From Opitutus sp. ER46 (GTDB lineage Bacteria > Verrucomicrobiota > Verrucomicrobiia > Opitutales > Opitutaceae): a stretch of 64,000 nucleotides of DNA. The position numbers and the translations under genes are program-made. The stretch covers positions 248,001 through 312,000 of the forward strand of contig NZ_QAYX01000017.1 in assembly GCF_003054705.1 (NCBI RefSeq). Direction: 5' to 3'. Of this stretch, positions 49,358 to 58,507 are shown one piece after another. Within the stretch, counting starts at the first letter, position 1. Each line of letters opens with the position of its first letter. Below the pieces are notes generated by a model that ran no database searches, had not been told where the DNA came from, and was given only the letters and a program-made list of their open reading frames with translations.

Positions 49358-51253
49358 ATGTCCACCACCGAACTGCTGCTGTCCCTCAAGCCCGTGACCG
49401 ATGGCTCCGGCGACGAATTTCTCCCGGTGGGCGCCCATGTGACCGAGGCCGGTGTCGTTTACCGCGTCTGGGCGCCCGACCACGAGCAAGTCTCCGTCGC
49501 CATCGGCGACGGCCCGGAGCCCTCCCGGCAACTCGCGCTCGCGCCCGAGGGCGATGGCACCTTCTCCGGCGTCGATCCCGAGGGCCGGGCCGGCGACCGG
49601 TACTGGTTCGTTATCGGCAACCAACGGGTGCCTGATCCAGCGTCGCGCTTCCAGCCGCTCGGCGTCGAAGCCCCCTCCGAAGTGATTGATCCCCGCGTTT
49701 ACAACTGGATCACGCGCGGCTGGCGTCCACCCGCCTTCCGCGGCCGCGTCATCTACGAGTTGCACGTCGGCACCTTTACCGCCGAGGGCACCTTCGCCGC
49801 CGCCATCGACCGGCTCGACGCCCTGGCGGAGCTGGGCGTGAACGCGATCGAACTCATGCCGGTCGCCGAGTTCGCCGGCACCCGCAACTGGGGCTACGAC
49901 GGCGTCCTGCTGTTCGCCCCGTCGCACACCTACGGGCACCCGGACGAGTTGCGCGCCTTCGTCGATGCCGCGCACGCCCGCGGCCTCGCGGTGATCCTCG
50001 ACGTCGTGTACAACCACCTCGGCCCGGTGGGCAACGTGCTGCCGCGCCTTGGCCGCGGCTACATGCACCACGAGCGCGCCAACGACTGGGGCCAGTCGCT
50101 GAACTTCGACGGCCCCGACGCCGAGCCGGTGCGCCGCTTCTTCCTCCAGAACGCCTGCCAGTGGCTCGACGAATTTCGCATCGACGGGCTCCGGCTCGAC
50201 GCCCTGCACGCGATCCACGACCACTCGCCGTCGCATATCGTCGCGGAGATCGCGGCCGCGGTGCACGTGCGCGGCGGTTTCGTGATCGGTGAGGATGAGC
50301 GCAACGACGCGGCCGCGATCACGCCCCGCACCGACGGAGGCTGGGGGCTCGACGCGGTGTGGTCCGACGATTTTCACCACACGATCCGGGTCGCGCTGAC
50401 CCGCCAGCAGGAGGCGCACTTCGGCAGCTACAGCGGCACACCGGAGGAATGGGCGACCACGCTGCGGGACGGCTGGCTGTACTCGGGACAGCATTACCGC
50501 CAGTGGAACGCGCCGCGCGGCACGCCCGCCGCGCACGTGCCGCCGGAGCGGTTCGTGTTCTGCATCTCCAACCACGACCAGGTCGGCAACCGCCCCCTCG
50601 GCGAGCGGCTCCACCAGGTGATTTCGCCCGAAGCCTATCGCGCGGTGTCGATGCTGCTCTGCCTCGGGCCGTATACCCCGATGCTCTTCATGGGCCAGGA
50701 ATGGGCCGCGCGTGCGCCGTTCCCGTACTTCACCGATCAACCGGGAGAGATCGGCGCGACGATCCGCGCCGGTCGGCTCAAGGAGTTTCGCGAGCGCAAG
50801 GCCGTCTACCCCGACGACGTCCTCGCCCGAATGCCGGATCCGCAGGCCGAGGCGACCTTCCGGGGCGCCAAGCTGGATTGGGGCGAGCGGAAGGCGCCGG
50901 GGCACCGCGAGACGCTGCGCCTTTACCGGGCGTGCCTCCGCCTGCGCGCCGAGCATCTGGTGTTCCAGTCCGCCGACCGCGACCTGTGGCGCGTCGAGCA
51001 ACTCGGCGACGTGCTTGCGATCCGGTGGGGCGATCCGGAACAGGACTGGCTCCTGCTGTTTGCGCTGACGACGCCCGACGCCCGTATCGTGGACGACGCC
51101 TTTGCGCGTCCGCGCGCGGGCCGGCGCTGGCGGCTGGTGCTCGCGAGCAACGAAACGCGCTTTGGCGGCGCCGGCGCGCAGGAAGCGACCGGCGGGGAGA
51201 ATGGTGAACTCGTGCTGGGGAGCCCCGGGGCGATGCTCCTGCGGGAGACGTGA
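49358..51253 (+). CDS. treZ: Malto-oligosyltrehalose trehalohydrolase (TreZ), copy 1
   Basis: This is a 631-aa GH13 enzyme that releases trehalose from maltooligosyl-trehalose. An N-terminal CBM48/E-set domain (VVYRVWAPDHEQVSVAIG) is followed by the barrel. Catalytic residues are Asp281 in IDGLRLDALHAI, Glu312 in VIGEDERND and Asp407 in SNHDQVGNRPLG. The motifs ELHVGTFTAEGTF and VAEFAGTRNWGYDG distinguish TreZ from branching enzyme. Length is slightly above the usual 560-600. The partner synthase TreY is not in the window. It begins 157 bp after glgX and is followed by a GH15 gene. Confidence 0.9.
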   Translation: MSTTELLLSLKPVTDGSGDEFLPVGAHVTEAGVVYRVWAPDHEQVSVAIGDGPEPSRQLALAPEGDGTFSGVDPEGRAGDRYWFVIGNQRVPDPASRFQPLGVEAPSEVIDPRVYNWITRGWRPPAFRGRVIYELHVGTFTAEGTFAAAIDRLDALAELGVNAIELMPVAEFAGTRNWGYDGVLLFAPSHTYGHPDELRAFVDAAHARGLAVILDVVYNHLGPVGNVLPRLGRGYMHHERANDWGQSLNFDGPDAEPVRRFFLQNACQWLDEFRIDGLRLDALHAIHDHSPSHIVAEIAAAVHVRGGFVIGEDERNDAAAITPRTDGGWGLDAVWSDDFHHTIRVALTRQQEAHFGSYSGTPEEWATTLRDGWLYSGQHYRQWNAPRGTPAAHVPPERFVFCISNHDQVGNRPLGERLHQVISPEAYRAVSMLLCLGPYTPMLFMGQEWAARAPFPYFTDQPGEIGATIRAGRLKEFRERKAVYPDDVLARMPDPQAEATFRGAKLDWGERKAPGHRETLRLYRACLRLRAEHLVFQSADRDLWRVEQLGDVLAIRWGDPEQDWLLLFALTTPDARIVDDAFARPRAGRRWRLVLASNETRFGGAGAQEATGGENGELVLGSPGAMLLRET

Positions 51254-51368
51254 TGGTTTCCGGTCTCGAGCCCGTTTTGCGGACGCCCGGCAACCGCCGC
51301 TCCGCCTCGCGACCATCCCGCGGCGTCCGCGGGCCGACTCGGGGCGCGGGCCCGGAGGAAGAATTGGC

Positions 51369-53177
51369 ATGAAGATCGAAGACTACGGATTCATCGGCAA
51401 CATGCGCACGGCCGCGCTGGTCGGGTGCGATGGCTCGATCGACTGGCTGTGCCTGCCGCGCTTCGACTCCAACGCCTGCATGGCGGCGTTGCTCGGGGAT
51501 GAGAGCAATGGCTGCTGGCGGATCGCGCCGCGCGACCATAAGGAGCCGGGCCGCCAGCGCTATTGGCCAGACACGTTGATTCTTGAAACCGAGTTCGAGA
51601 CGCCGACCGGCGTCGCCCGCGTGATCGACTTCATGCCGCCGCACGCCAAATACCGCGAGGTGATCCGCGTGGTCGAAGGCGTGCGCGGCAGCGTCGACAT
51701 GCAGATGCGGCTGATCCTGCGGTTCGACTATGGCCGCACCGTGCCGTGGATGTGGAAGGACGCCGAGGGCCTGAATGCCGTGGCCGGCCCCGATGCGCTG
51801 AACCTGCGCACCGCGGTGCCGACTCACGGCGAGAACCTGTCGACGATGGCCGACTTCACCGTCACCGAGGGCGAACGCGCCTGCTTCACGCTCACCTGGC
51901 ACCCGTCCCACGAGATGCCGCCGGAGAGCATCGATCCCCTGCGCGCGCTGAACCACACCGACCTGTACTGGCGCGAGTGGTGCGCGCGCTGCAGCTACCG
52001 CGGTGAGTGGCGCGAGGCGGTCATGCGTTCGCTGCTGACGCTAAAGGCCCTGACGTTTGCCCCCACCGGAGGCATCATGGCCGCCGCCACCACCTCGCTG
52101 CCCGAGCAACTCGGCGGCGTGCGCAACTGGGATTACCGCTTCTGCTGGATCCGCGACGCCACGTTCACGCTCTTTTCGCTCATGGAGGCCGGCTACACCG
52201 AGGAGGCCAAGGACTGGAGCTTGTGGCTGCTGCGGGCCGTCGCCGGTGATCCCTCCCAGCTCCAGATCATGTACGGCGCCGCCGGCGAACGCGGCCTGCC
52301 CGAGATCGAGCTGAAGCATCTCAAGGGCTACGAGGGCTCCCGGCCGGTGCGCATCGGCAATGCCGCCTCGGAACAGTTCCAGCTCGACGTGTATGGGGAG
52401 CTCATGGACGCGATGCACCTCGCGCGGCAGGTCGGGCTACGCACAGGCGCGAACTCCTGGCGCCTCCAGCGGCACGTGCTCGAGTTCGTCGAGCGGCACT
52501 GGACCGAGCCGGACGAAGGCATCTGGGAAATTCGTGGCCCGCGCCGGCACTTCACCCACTCCAAGGTCATGGCCTGGGTCGCCGCTGATCGCGCCGTGAA
52601 GGCCGTCGAGGAGTTCAACCTCGAGGGTGATGTCGAACGCTGGCGGGCACTGCGCCAAGCGATCTTCGACGACGTGTGCGCGCACGGCTACAACGCGCAG
52701 CGCGGCTGCTTCACCCAGCACTACGACTCCGAGCAGATCGACGCCAGCCTCCTCATGATCCCGCTGGTCGGCTTCCTGCCGGCGACGGATCCGCGCGTCG
52801 CGGGGACGATCCGCGCCATCCAGCGCGAGCTCACCTTCGACGGGTTCGTGTACCGTTATCACCCGACCGAATCGGGGGCGGTCGACGGACTGCCTCCCGG
52901 GGAGGGCGCGTTCCTGCCGTGCACCTTCTGGCTCGTGGATTGCCTGCACCTGATGGGCGAGACGCAGCAGGCGCGAAAGCTCTTCCACCGGTTGCTCGAT
53001 CTGCGCAACGGCCTCGGACTGCTCGCCGAAGAGTTCGACCCGCGACACGGGCGGCTCGTGGGCAACTTCCCCCAGGCGTTCTCGCACGTCGCGCTGATCA
53101 ACACCGCGCAGAACCTCGCGCCCGACGTGCTCGGACCGGCCGAGATTCGCGGGTCGACGACCGCGCCGCCGCTGTAG
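51369..53177 (+). CDS. GH15 glycoside hydrolase (glucoamylase/trehalase-like)
   Basis: This is a 602-aa inverting alpha-glucosidase of family 15. The N-terminal half is the beta-sandwich with the family start IEDYGFIGNMRTAALVG and DGSIDWLCLPRFDS. The alpha/alpha barrel contains NWDYRFCWIRDATF, the catalytic acid Glu383 in DEGIWEIRGP and the base region Glu554/Glu555 in LLAEEFDP. Bacterial proteins of this layout include glucoamylases and GH15 trehalases, and the adjacent TreZ makes trehalose hydrolysis possible. A strong ribosome-binding site GGAGGA (51354-51359) nine bases before ATG 51369 fixes the start. No signal peptide, so it is cytoplasmic. Confidence 0.92.
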   Translation: MKIEDYGFIGNMRTAALVGCDGSIDWLCLPRFDSNACMAALLGDESNGCWRIAPRDHKEPGRQRYWPDTLILETEFETPTGVARVIDFMPPHAKYREVIRVVEGVRGSVDMQMRLILRFDYGRTVPWMWKDAEGLNAVAGPDALNLRTAVPTHGENLSTMADFTVTEGERACFTLTWHPSHEMPPESIDPLRALNHTDLYWREWCARCSYRGEWREAVMRSLLTLKALTFAPTGGIMAAATTSLPEQLGGVRNWDYRFCWIRDATFTLFSLMEAGYTEEAKDWSLWLLRAVAGDPSQLQIMYGAAGERGLPEIELKHLKGYEGSRPVRIGNAASEQFQLDVYGELMDAMHLARQVGLRTGANSWRLQRHVLEFVERHWTEPDEGIWEIRGPRRHFTHSKVMAWVAADRAVKAVEEFNLEGDVERWRALRQAIFDDVCAHGYNAQRGCFTQHYDSEQIDASLLMIPLVGFLPATDPRVAGTIRAIQRELTFDGFVYRYHPTESGAVDGLPPGEGAFLPCTFWLVDCLHLMGETQQARKLFHRLLDLRNGLGLLAEEFDPRHGRLVGNFPQAFSHVALINTAQNLAPDVLGPAEIRGSTTAPPL

Positions 53178-53302
53178 CCGAGGTATCGCGCGAAGCCCCC
53201 GCGTTGCCACCCGTCATTCACGCCGTCGTTGGGGCCGCGAGACGAGGAGACGAAGCGGACGAGGGCTGCAATTATAAACGCCCTCGCACGGGGAACTAGC
53301 GC

Positions 53303-53351
53303 GATAATGTCCAGATACTCCGGAAGCTTGCCGGGATAGTGTCCAGATACT
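53303..53351. repeat. Tandem GATARTGTCCAGATACT repeat
   Basis: Two 17-bp copies (53303-53319 and 53335-53351) differ at one base and are 32 bp apart. Each is followed by a CCGG-containing tail (TCCGG and GCCGGG). They lie in the 222-bp gap between the GH15 gene and the convergent reductase gene. They resemble the ends of a lost insertion or a small repeat family. No gene is seen in the gap. Confidence 0.5.
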
Positions 53352-53399
53352 GCCGGGATACGCGCGTGCCGTCGGCGGCTCGCGGGCGAAGTGCTTGTC

Positions 53400-54365
53400 C
53401 TACGCGTCGCCGCCGGACGTGGGCTGTCGCGGTCGTACCGCCTCCGTCGGGTTCAGTCCGTTGTCCGCCAGCTCCTCATTGATCGCGATCGCGGCCTCCG
53501 CGCCCTCGGCCGCGGCCATGATCGCCAGGTGAACGCCGCCCCGCACGTTGCCCGCCACGTACAAGCCCGGCACTCCCGTTGCGGCATGCGCCCGGCAGAC
53601 GACCGAGCCGCCGTCGTCCATCTCGCAGCCAAGATTCTCGGCGAGCGCCGAGCGTTGCGGCAGGGCCGACGTGAAGAACACGGCGTCGCACGCGATGCGC
53701 TCGCCATTGGCTAGTTGCGCTCCGGTGACGCCGCCTTCCGGCGTGCCCTCGACGCTCGCGATGTCTGCCGGCGCCACCTCGATGCGCTGCTCGCCGAGCC
53801 GCCGCCGATCGTCGGCCGATGCCTGCCCGGGTTCGGGCACGACGACGGTCACGCGGGGTGTCCAGGTCAGCAACGCGAGTGCCAGGTCGGCTACGGCGGG
53901 ATACTCGCCGTACGCGACGATCCGCTGCCCGCGGTGCTCCCAGCCGTCGCAGTACGGGCAATGGTGCACGCCGCGGCCGTAGAGTTCGCGAAAGCCCGGA
54001 CGGTCGGGCAGGACGTCGACGCGTCCGGTGGCGAGCAGGAGGATGCGGCAGGCGCGGGACTGGCCGTCGGAGGTGACCAGCTCGAAGCCATACGGGCTGC
54101 GCTTCGCGGCGACGACCTGCGCATCGATGAACGTGACCGACGGATACGCGCCAACCTCGAGCCGCCCGATCGCGCGCAGTTCGTGGGGATTGATGCCGTC
54201 CCGGCTCAGGAAACAGCGCAGCCCTTGCGAAGCGGCGTTCCTTGGCTGCCCGGAATCGTAAACCACGACGCTGCGTCCGCAGCGGCCGAGGACCAGCGCG
54301 GCGTTCAGTCCGGCAGGTCCGGCGCCCACGATGCAGACGTCGATCGTGGCGGAGTGGGCGGTCAT
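53400..54365 (-). CDS. FAD-dependent thioredoxin-reductase-like oxidoreductase
   Basis: This is a 321-aa flavoprotein of the class II pyridine nucleotide-disulfide family. The FAD-binding motif is VGAGPAGLNAAL near residue 13, the redox cysteines are Cys136 and Cys139 in HHCPYCDGWE, and the C-terminal FAD segment is GLYVAGNVRGGVHLAIMAAAEG. The NADPH motif is degenerate (VAYGEYPAVADLA in place of GGGDSA), so it may use ferredoxin-like or other electron donors, or NADPH in a different way. It overlaps the debranching enzyme stop by four bases (ATGA), which is an odd partner for a carbohydrate gene. Confidence 0.88.
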   Translation of the reverse strand: MTAHSATIDVCIVGAGPAGLNAALVLGRCGRSVVVYDSGQPRNAASQGLRCFLSRDGINPHELRAIGRLEVGAYPSVTFIDAQVVAAKRSPYGFELVTSDGQSRACRILLLATGRVDVLPDRPGFRELYGRGVHHCPYCDGWEHRGQRIVAYGEYPAVADLALALLTWTPRVTVVVPEPGQASADDRRRLGEQRIEVAPADIASVEGTPEGGVTGAQLANGERIACDAVFFTSALPQRSALAENLGCEMDDGGSVVCRAHAATGVPGLYVAGNVRGGVHLAIMAAAEGAEAAIAINEELADNGLNPTEAVRPRQPTSGGDA

Positions 54366-56404
54366 GGCCGGGGGGGGCTGCCCCCAGTGGGCGCCGTCAG
54401 GACAAACGTACGCAGGACTTCCGCCACGCTCCATGCCTGTGCGATGCAGCCCCGTGCGTCGAACGGGGGCTCCGCGTCGAAGATCTCGCTGACGGAGCCG
54501 ACGCACGCCTCGGCTAGGTGCGGTGCGAAGCCTTCGAGGAAGCGCCGCGCACCCGCCGCATCGTCGGGGTGCAGCTTGAGCCACGCATCGATGAACGGCC
54601 CGATCAGCCAGGCCCAGACCGTCCCCTGGTGGTACGCGGCGTCCCGCGAGCGAAGGTCGCCCGAGTACTTCGGCCTGTAGTCCTTGTGCTTCGGGCTGAG
54701 CGAACGCAGGCCAACCGGCGTCACCAGCTCGCGCTCCGCCATCGCCAGCACTGCCGGCCAGCGGCTGCGGTCGAGCACGGCGTTGGGCAGGGAGATCGAG
54801 AGCAGCTGGTTGGGCCGGATCGCCGGATCGTCACCGTGCTCTCCGTCGATCACGTCGAAGAGACACTCGGTCGCCGGATTCCAGAAACGCTGGTTGAAGG
54901 ATTGCCGGGCCCGATCCGCCTGCGCGCGGAGTTCGGCGGCGGCCGGCTCGTCCTCTGCGTGGAGCCAGCCCTGAAGCAGGCGCAGCGCGTTGTACCAGAG
55001 TGCATTGATTTCAACCGCCTTCCCGCGACGGGGCGTCACGACCCAGTCTCCGACTTTGGCGTCCATCCACGTCAGCTGATATCCTTCCGCGCCCTGGATG
55101 AGGAGGCCGTCGGTCGGGTCGACGCGGATGCCGTAGCGCGTGCCGCGGAAATGGTGGTCAACGATCTGGCGCAGCAGCGGGAGGAGCGATTGGAGCGTGT
55201 TCCGCTCGCCGGTGACGCGCGTGTAGCGGTCGATGGCATGGAAAAACCAGAGCGTGGCATCGGCAGTGTGGTAGAGCCCGTCATTTCGCCCCTCGGGGAA
55301 GAGGTTCGGGATGAGACCGTCGCGCACGTAGGCGGCGAACGCGCGCAGGATCCAGGCGGCCTCCTGGTGCCGTCCGGTAACGAGCGTGAGCCCTTCGAGG
55401 CTGATCATGGTGTCGCGGCCCCAGTCGGTGAACCAGTGGTAGCCGGCGATCACGCTGCGCAACTCGTCGCCGGCGGCGCGCGCGCGCGCGGTGTCACGCA
55501 CGCGTCCCGCGGGCACGACGATGAACTGATCGGCGGCGAGCACCAACTCGGCGCCAATGCCGGCGCGGGCGCGGGGATCGGCCTGTCGGATGAGGCGCTG
55601 CAGTCGGTCACGCTCGGTCGTGAACGCGGCCTCGGCGTCGAGCGCCATGAGGGTGTGCCAATCCTCGGTGGAGGCGATGAGCGTCAGCGGCGCGGCCCGG
55701 ACCGCGATGGAGAAGTACCCCGGCGACCAGAGCACCCCCCGCGATTCAAACCCTCGCTCGGCGTCGCGCGCGTAGATGATCTCCCGCCGGGTGCCACCGT
55801 CCTGGATGAAACGAAACTCCTCCGCGTCGATCGCGAGCCGCAGCGGCGGGTAGCCCTCGTGCGAGTCGATCTCGTAGCGGTGGCCGCGGGTGCGGACCTC
55901 GTAGTGCTCGCTGTGGGCCTTGCTGACGCTGTCCTCGAACGCGCGAAAGTGCACCGACGGGCGGAGCTCGAGCCAGAAGCCGTCGGCCGGCGCCTGGATG
56001 CGGTACGTGAGGTGAACCGTATTCTGGCGATTCGGCATCAGGAGGCGTTTTTCGACGTGCACGCCTTCGACGAGGTAGCTCCAGACCGGCATCTGGTCTT
56101 CAAGGCGAAACTCGACCAGCCGGTTCGGGGGCGGTGCGGCGCCGGCTTCGCTTGGTTCGCCGCCACCGAACTGGACGACGTGGCCGTCGGGAAAGCGCAG
56201 ACACTCCTCGAGGTGGTTGAGCATCAGCGTGCGGCCAAACGGCGCGGGCAGCGCGGCGATCAGCAGCCCGTGGTAACGCCAGCTTACGGCGCCCGACAAC
56301 GTGCCGGAGGCATACCCGCCCAGCGCGTTCGTCACGAGCCACTGCCGCGTGAGAAGCTCCGCCTGCTCGGCGTGCGACACCGCGGCGAAATCAATCCTCC
56401 TCAC
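54362..56404 (-). CDS. Amylo-alpha-1,6-glucosidase-type glycogen debranching enzyme (GDE)
   Basis: This is a 680-aa protein with the bacterial GDE layout. The N-terminal domain begins WLVTNALGGYASGT, and the C-terminal alpha/alpha barrel (GH133) has the signature YHWFTDWGRDTMISLEG, WYNALRLLQGWL and AYHQGTVWAWL. It removes alpha-1,6-linked glucose stubs and complements GlgX. No ATG is suitably placed; GTG 56404 gives the family's usual N-terminus and overlaps the TreZ2 stop by 14 bases, while GTG 56380 is an alternative. It is flanked in an apparent operon by TreZ copy 2 and the reductase. Confidence 0.88.
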   Translation of the reverse strand: MRRIDFAAVSHAEQAELLTRQWLVTNALGGYASGTLSGAVSWRYHGLLIAALPAPFGRTLMLNHLEECLRFPDGHVVQFGGGEPSEAGAAPPPNRLVEFRLEDQMPVWSYLVEGVHVEKRLLMPNRQNTVHLTYRIQAPADGFWLELRPSVHFRAFEDSVSKAHSEHYEVRTRGHRYEIDSHEGYPPLRLAIDAEEFRFIQDGGTRREIIYARDAERGFESRGVLWSPGYFSIAVRAAPLTLIASTEDWHTLMALDAEAAFTTERDRLQRLIRQADPRARAGIGAELVLAADQFIVVPAGRVRDTARARAAGDELRSVIAGYHWFTDWGRDTMISLEGLTLVTGRHQEAAWILRAFAAYVRDGLIPNLFPEGRNDGLYHTADATLWFFHAIDRYTRVTGERNTLQSLLPLLRQIVDHHFRGTRYGIRVDPTDGLLIQGAEGYQLTWMDAKVGDWVVTPRRGKAVEINALWYNALRLLQGWLHAEDEPAAAELRAQADRARQSFNQRFWNPATECLFDVIDGEHGDDPAIRPNQLLSISLPNAVLDRSRWPAVLAMAERELVTPVGLRSLSPKHKDYRPKYSGDLRSRDAAYHQGTVWAWLIGPFIDAWLKLHPDDAAGARRFLEGFAPHLAEACVGSVSEIFDAEPPFDARGCIAQAWSVAEVLRTFVLTAPTGGSPPRP

Positions 56405-58394
56405 TAAGTTTGGCGCGGGCGGGTTCACAGTTCGGATGCGGGGACAAGAGGTAGACGCCGGGGCCGGGAATGATCCAACCGGCGGTGGTTTCGAGGGCAG
56501 GCGTGCCGAGACCACCATAGGCTGGATTCTCGCTCGACCACGCGACCTCCCAGCCGAGGTTGTCCACCGGGGCCAACAGCGGTTCGGGCGCGGCGCGGAG
56601 CGTGAGGTCGCCTCCGAGGTTGACCAGCAGGAGCCGGTCGCGGCCGTCGGCGGCGAAGTAGCGGAGCAGGAAGGCGCGGGCGCCGAGCACGGCCCCGTCG
56701 AGGCCGCGCGGATCGCGCACCACCGGGTCCTCACGCCGCAGGCGGAGCAGGTCTTGGTGGAGGAGGTACGTGGGCCGGTGGGTTTCGCGCTCCTGCAGGT
56801 TGAGCTGCGAACGGCGGAAGGTTTCGGGCGCGTGCGGCTCGGCGAGGGAGCCGGCGGCGTCGGCGGCGGCGATGGTGCGGAACTGTTCGAGAAACCTGCG
56901 GCGGCCGCCAGCGACGAGGGAGGCGAGTGCGGGATGGTGCTCCGCGAAATAGAGGAACGGCGTGGAGGCGCCGAATTCCTGGCCCTGGAAGAGCATGGGA
57001 ATCGATGGCGAGAGCAGGAGCAGCGCGGTCAGGGCGCGGTGAATCGCGGGGCTGGTGAGTTGGTGCAGCCGGAGCCCGCGCAGGGAGTTCGCGATCTGGT
57101 CGTGGTTCTGCAGGAACGTCACGAAGCGCGCGGGCGCGAGATCGAGCGCCGGGGTGCCGCGCCGCTTCTGCTGCCATTGGTTCCACTGGCCCTGGAACAG
57201 GAAGCCATACTTGGCGGCGGAGACGAATTCCTGGGGCGCGCCGCGGTAATCAAGGTAGTACGCCTCACGCTTGCCGACGGCCGCGGCGATCGCGCTGTGG
57301 TGAAAATCGTCGTTCCACACCGCGTCGAAGCCGAAGCCCTGACGGGCGGGCGGCCGCGCGAGCCGCGCGTGCTGGGGTTCGTTTTCGCCGACGACGAACG
57401 TCTGCCGGTGCGGCGCCGCGGCGCGGACGGCCGCCGGAATCTCCGCCAGGATCGAGACCGGCGAGGCGTCGAAAATCTGCTGCGTGGCATCGAGCCGCAG
57501 CCCGTCGAAGTGGAACTCGTCAATCCAGTAGCGGGCGTTGGCCAGGAAGAACTCGCGGACCGGCTTGGCGTGGTCGCCCTCGAAGTTCAGCGGGTCGCCC
57601 CATTCGCATTGGTACTTCGTGCTGAAGTACTGCGGCGCAAACTCCCGCAGGTAGCAGCCGTCGGGGCCGAAGTGATTGTAGACGACGTCGAGGATGACCA
57701 TGAGCCCGAGCTCGTGCGCGCGCGCGACGAACCGTCTCGCGTCCTCCGGCCGCCCGTAGAGCCGGGTGGGGGCAAACAGGTCCACGCCGTCGTAACCCCA
57801 GCCGAACGTGCCCGGAAACTCCGCGATCGGCATGATCTCCAGGGCGGTGATGCCGAGTCGCGCCAGCTCCGGGAGCTCGGCCATCGTTGCGCTCCAGGTA
57901 CCCGCGGTCGTGAATGTCCCAAGATGCAGCTCATACAGCACCAACTCGGCGGCGGGCCGGCCGCGCCATTCGTCGTCGCTCCACGGGAAGTCGGGATCGA
58001 CGACCTCCGATGGACCATGCGGCCCGTCCGGTTGGAAACGTGAGGCGGGGTCGGGAAAGCTGCCCTGCGGGAGTCGGAACCGATAGCGCGTGCCGGGCTG
58101 CGCGTCGGCCACGATGCCCGAAAAGTAACCGCCTGCCTCGGGTTGGAGCGCGGTGATGCCGCTGATGCCGCCGGCATCGTCCAGGCGTTCCACCGCGACC
58201 GAGATGACCGCCGGCGCCCACACGCGGAAATGCACGCCGCCGCCCGGCAGCGGCTCCGCGCCGATAGGGAGCCGACGCGAAGGCGCCGCCGACGGGCGTG
58301 CGGTGGCCGACGCCGCGGCTTCGCGCCGAGGCGAAGCGGGGCGGGGCGGTTCTCCGTCACGAGCCTGCGCTCCCGTGGAGTTCATCGGCGGCAT
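56391..58394 (-). CDS. treZ: Malto-oligosyltrehalose trehalohydrolase (TreZ), copy 2
   Basis: This is a 667-aa second TreZ-like GH13 protein. After a 40-residue Ala/Arg-rich N-terminal tail, the E-set domain begins PIGAEPLPGGGVHFRVWAP. The triad is intact: Asp in FDGLRLDATQQI, Glu in FVVGENEPQ and Asp in LQNHDQIANSLRG. ELHLGTFTTAGTW, IAEFPGTFGWGYDGVDLF and GQEFGASTPFL are TreZ signatures. ATG 58394 or ATG 58385 could be the start. It is the first gene of a minus-strand operon with the GDE and the reductase. It differs clearly from copy 1, so the two are old paralogues rather than a recent duplication. Confidence 0.88.
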   Translation of the reverse strand: MPPMNSTGAQARDGEPPRPASPRREAAASATARPSAAPSRRLPIGAEPLPGGGVHFRVWAPAVISVAVERLDDAGGISGITALQPEAGGYFSGIVADAQPGTRYRFRLPQGSFPDPASRFQPDGPHGPSEVVDPDFPWSDDEWRGRPAAELVLYELHLGTFTTAGTWSATMAELPELARLGITALEIMPIAEFPGTFGWGYDGVDLFAPTRLYGRPEDARRFVARAHELGLMVILDVVYNHFGPDGCYLREFAPQYFSTKYQCEWGDPLNFEGDHAKPVREFFLANARYWIDEFHFDGLRLDATQQIFDASPVSILAEIPAAVRAAAPHRQTFVVGENEPQHARLARPPARQGFGFDAVWNDDFHHSAIAAAVGKREAYYLDYRGAPQEFVSAAKYGFLFQGQWNQWQQKRRGTPALDLAPARFVTFLQNHDQIANSLRGLRLHQLTSPAIHRALTALLLLSPSIPMLFQGQEFGASTPFLYFAEHHPALASLVAGGRRRFLEQFRTIAAADAAGSLAEPHAPETFRRSQLNLQERETHRPTYLLHQDLLRLRREDPVVRDPRGLDGAVLGARAFLLRYFAADGRDRLLLVNLGGDLTLRAAPEPLLAPVDNLGWEVAWSSENPAYGGLGTPALETTAGWIIPGPGVYLLSPHPNCEPARAKLSEED

Positions 58395-58507
58395 TCTAGT
58401 GGGCCGCCCACGCGACGGCCATGGGGCGCAGACCGGCGGGTGAGGTCGGAGGGCAACGGAGCGTCACCACGGGTGGATGCAACGTCGAACGCGGCATGAC
58501 GCGACGG

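Noticed and set aside
49289-51370. Minus-strand open frame of 693 codons opposite TreZ copy 1
   Set aside because: TreZ on the plus strand has an intact catalytic triad; the opposite frame has no motif and low-complexity Arg/Val/Gly composition.
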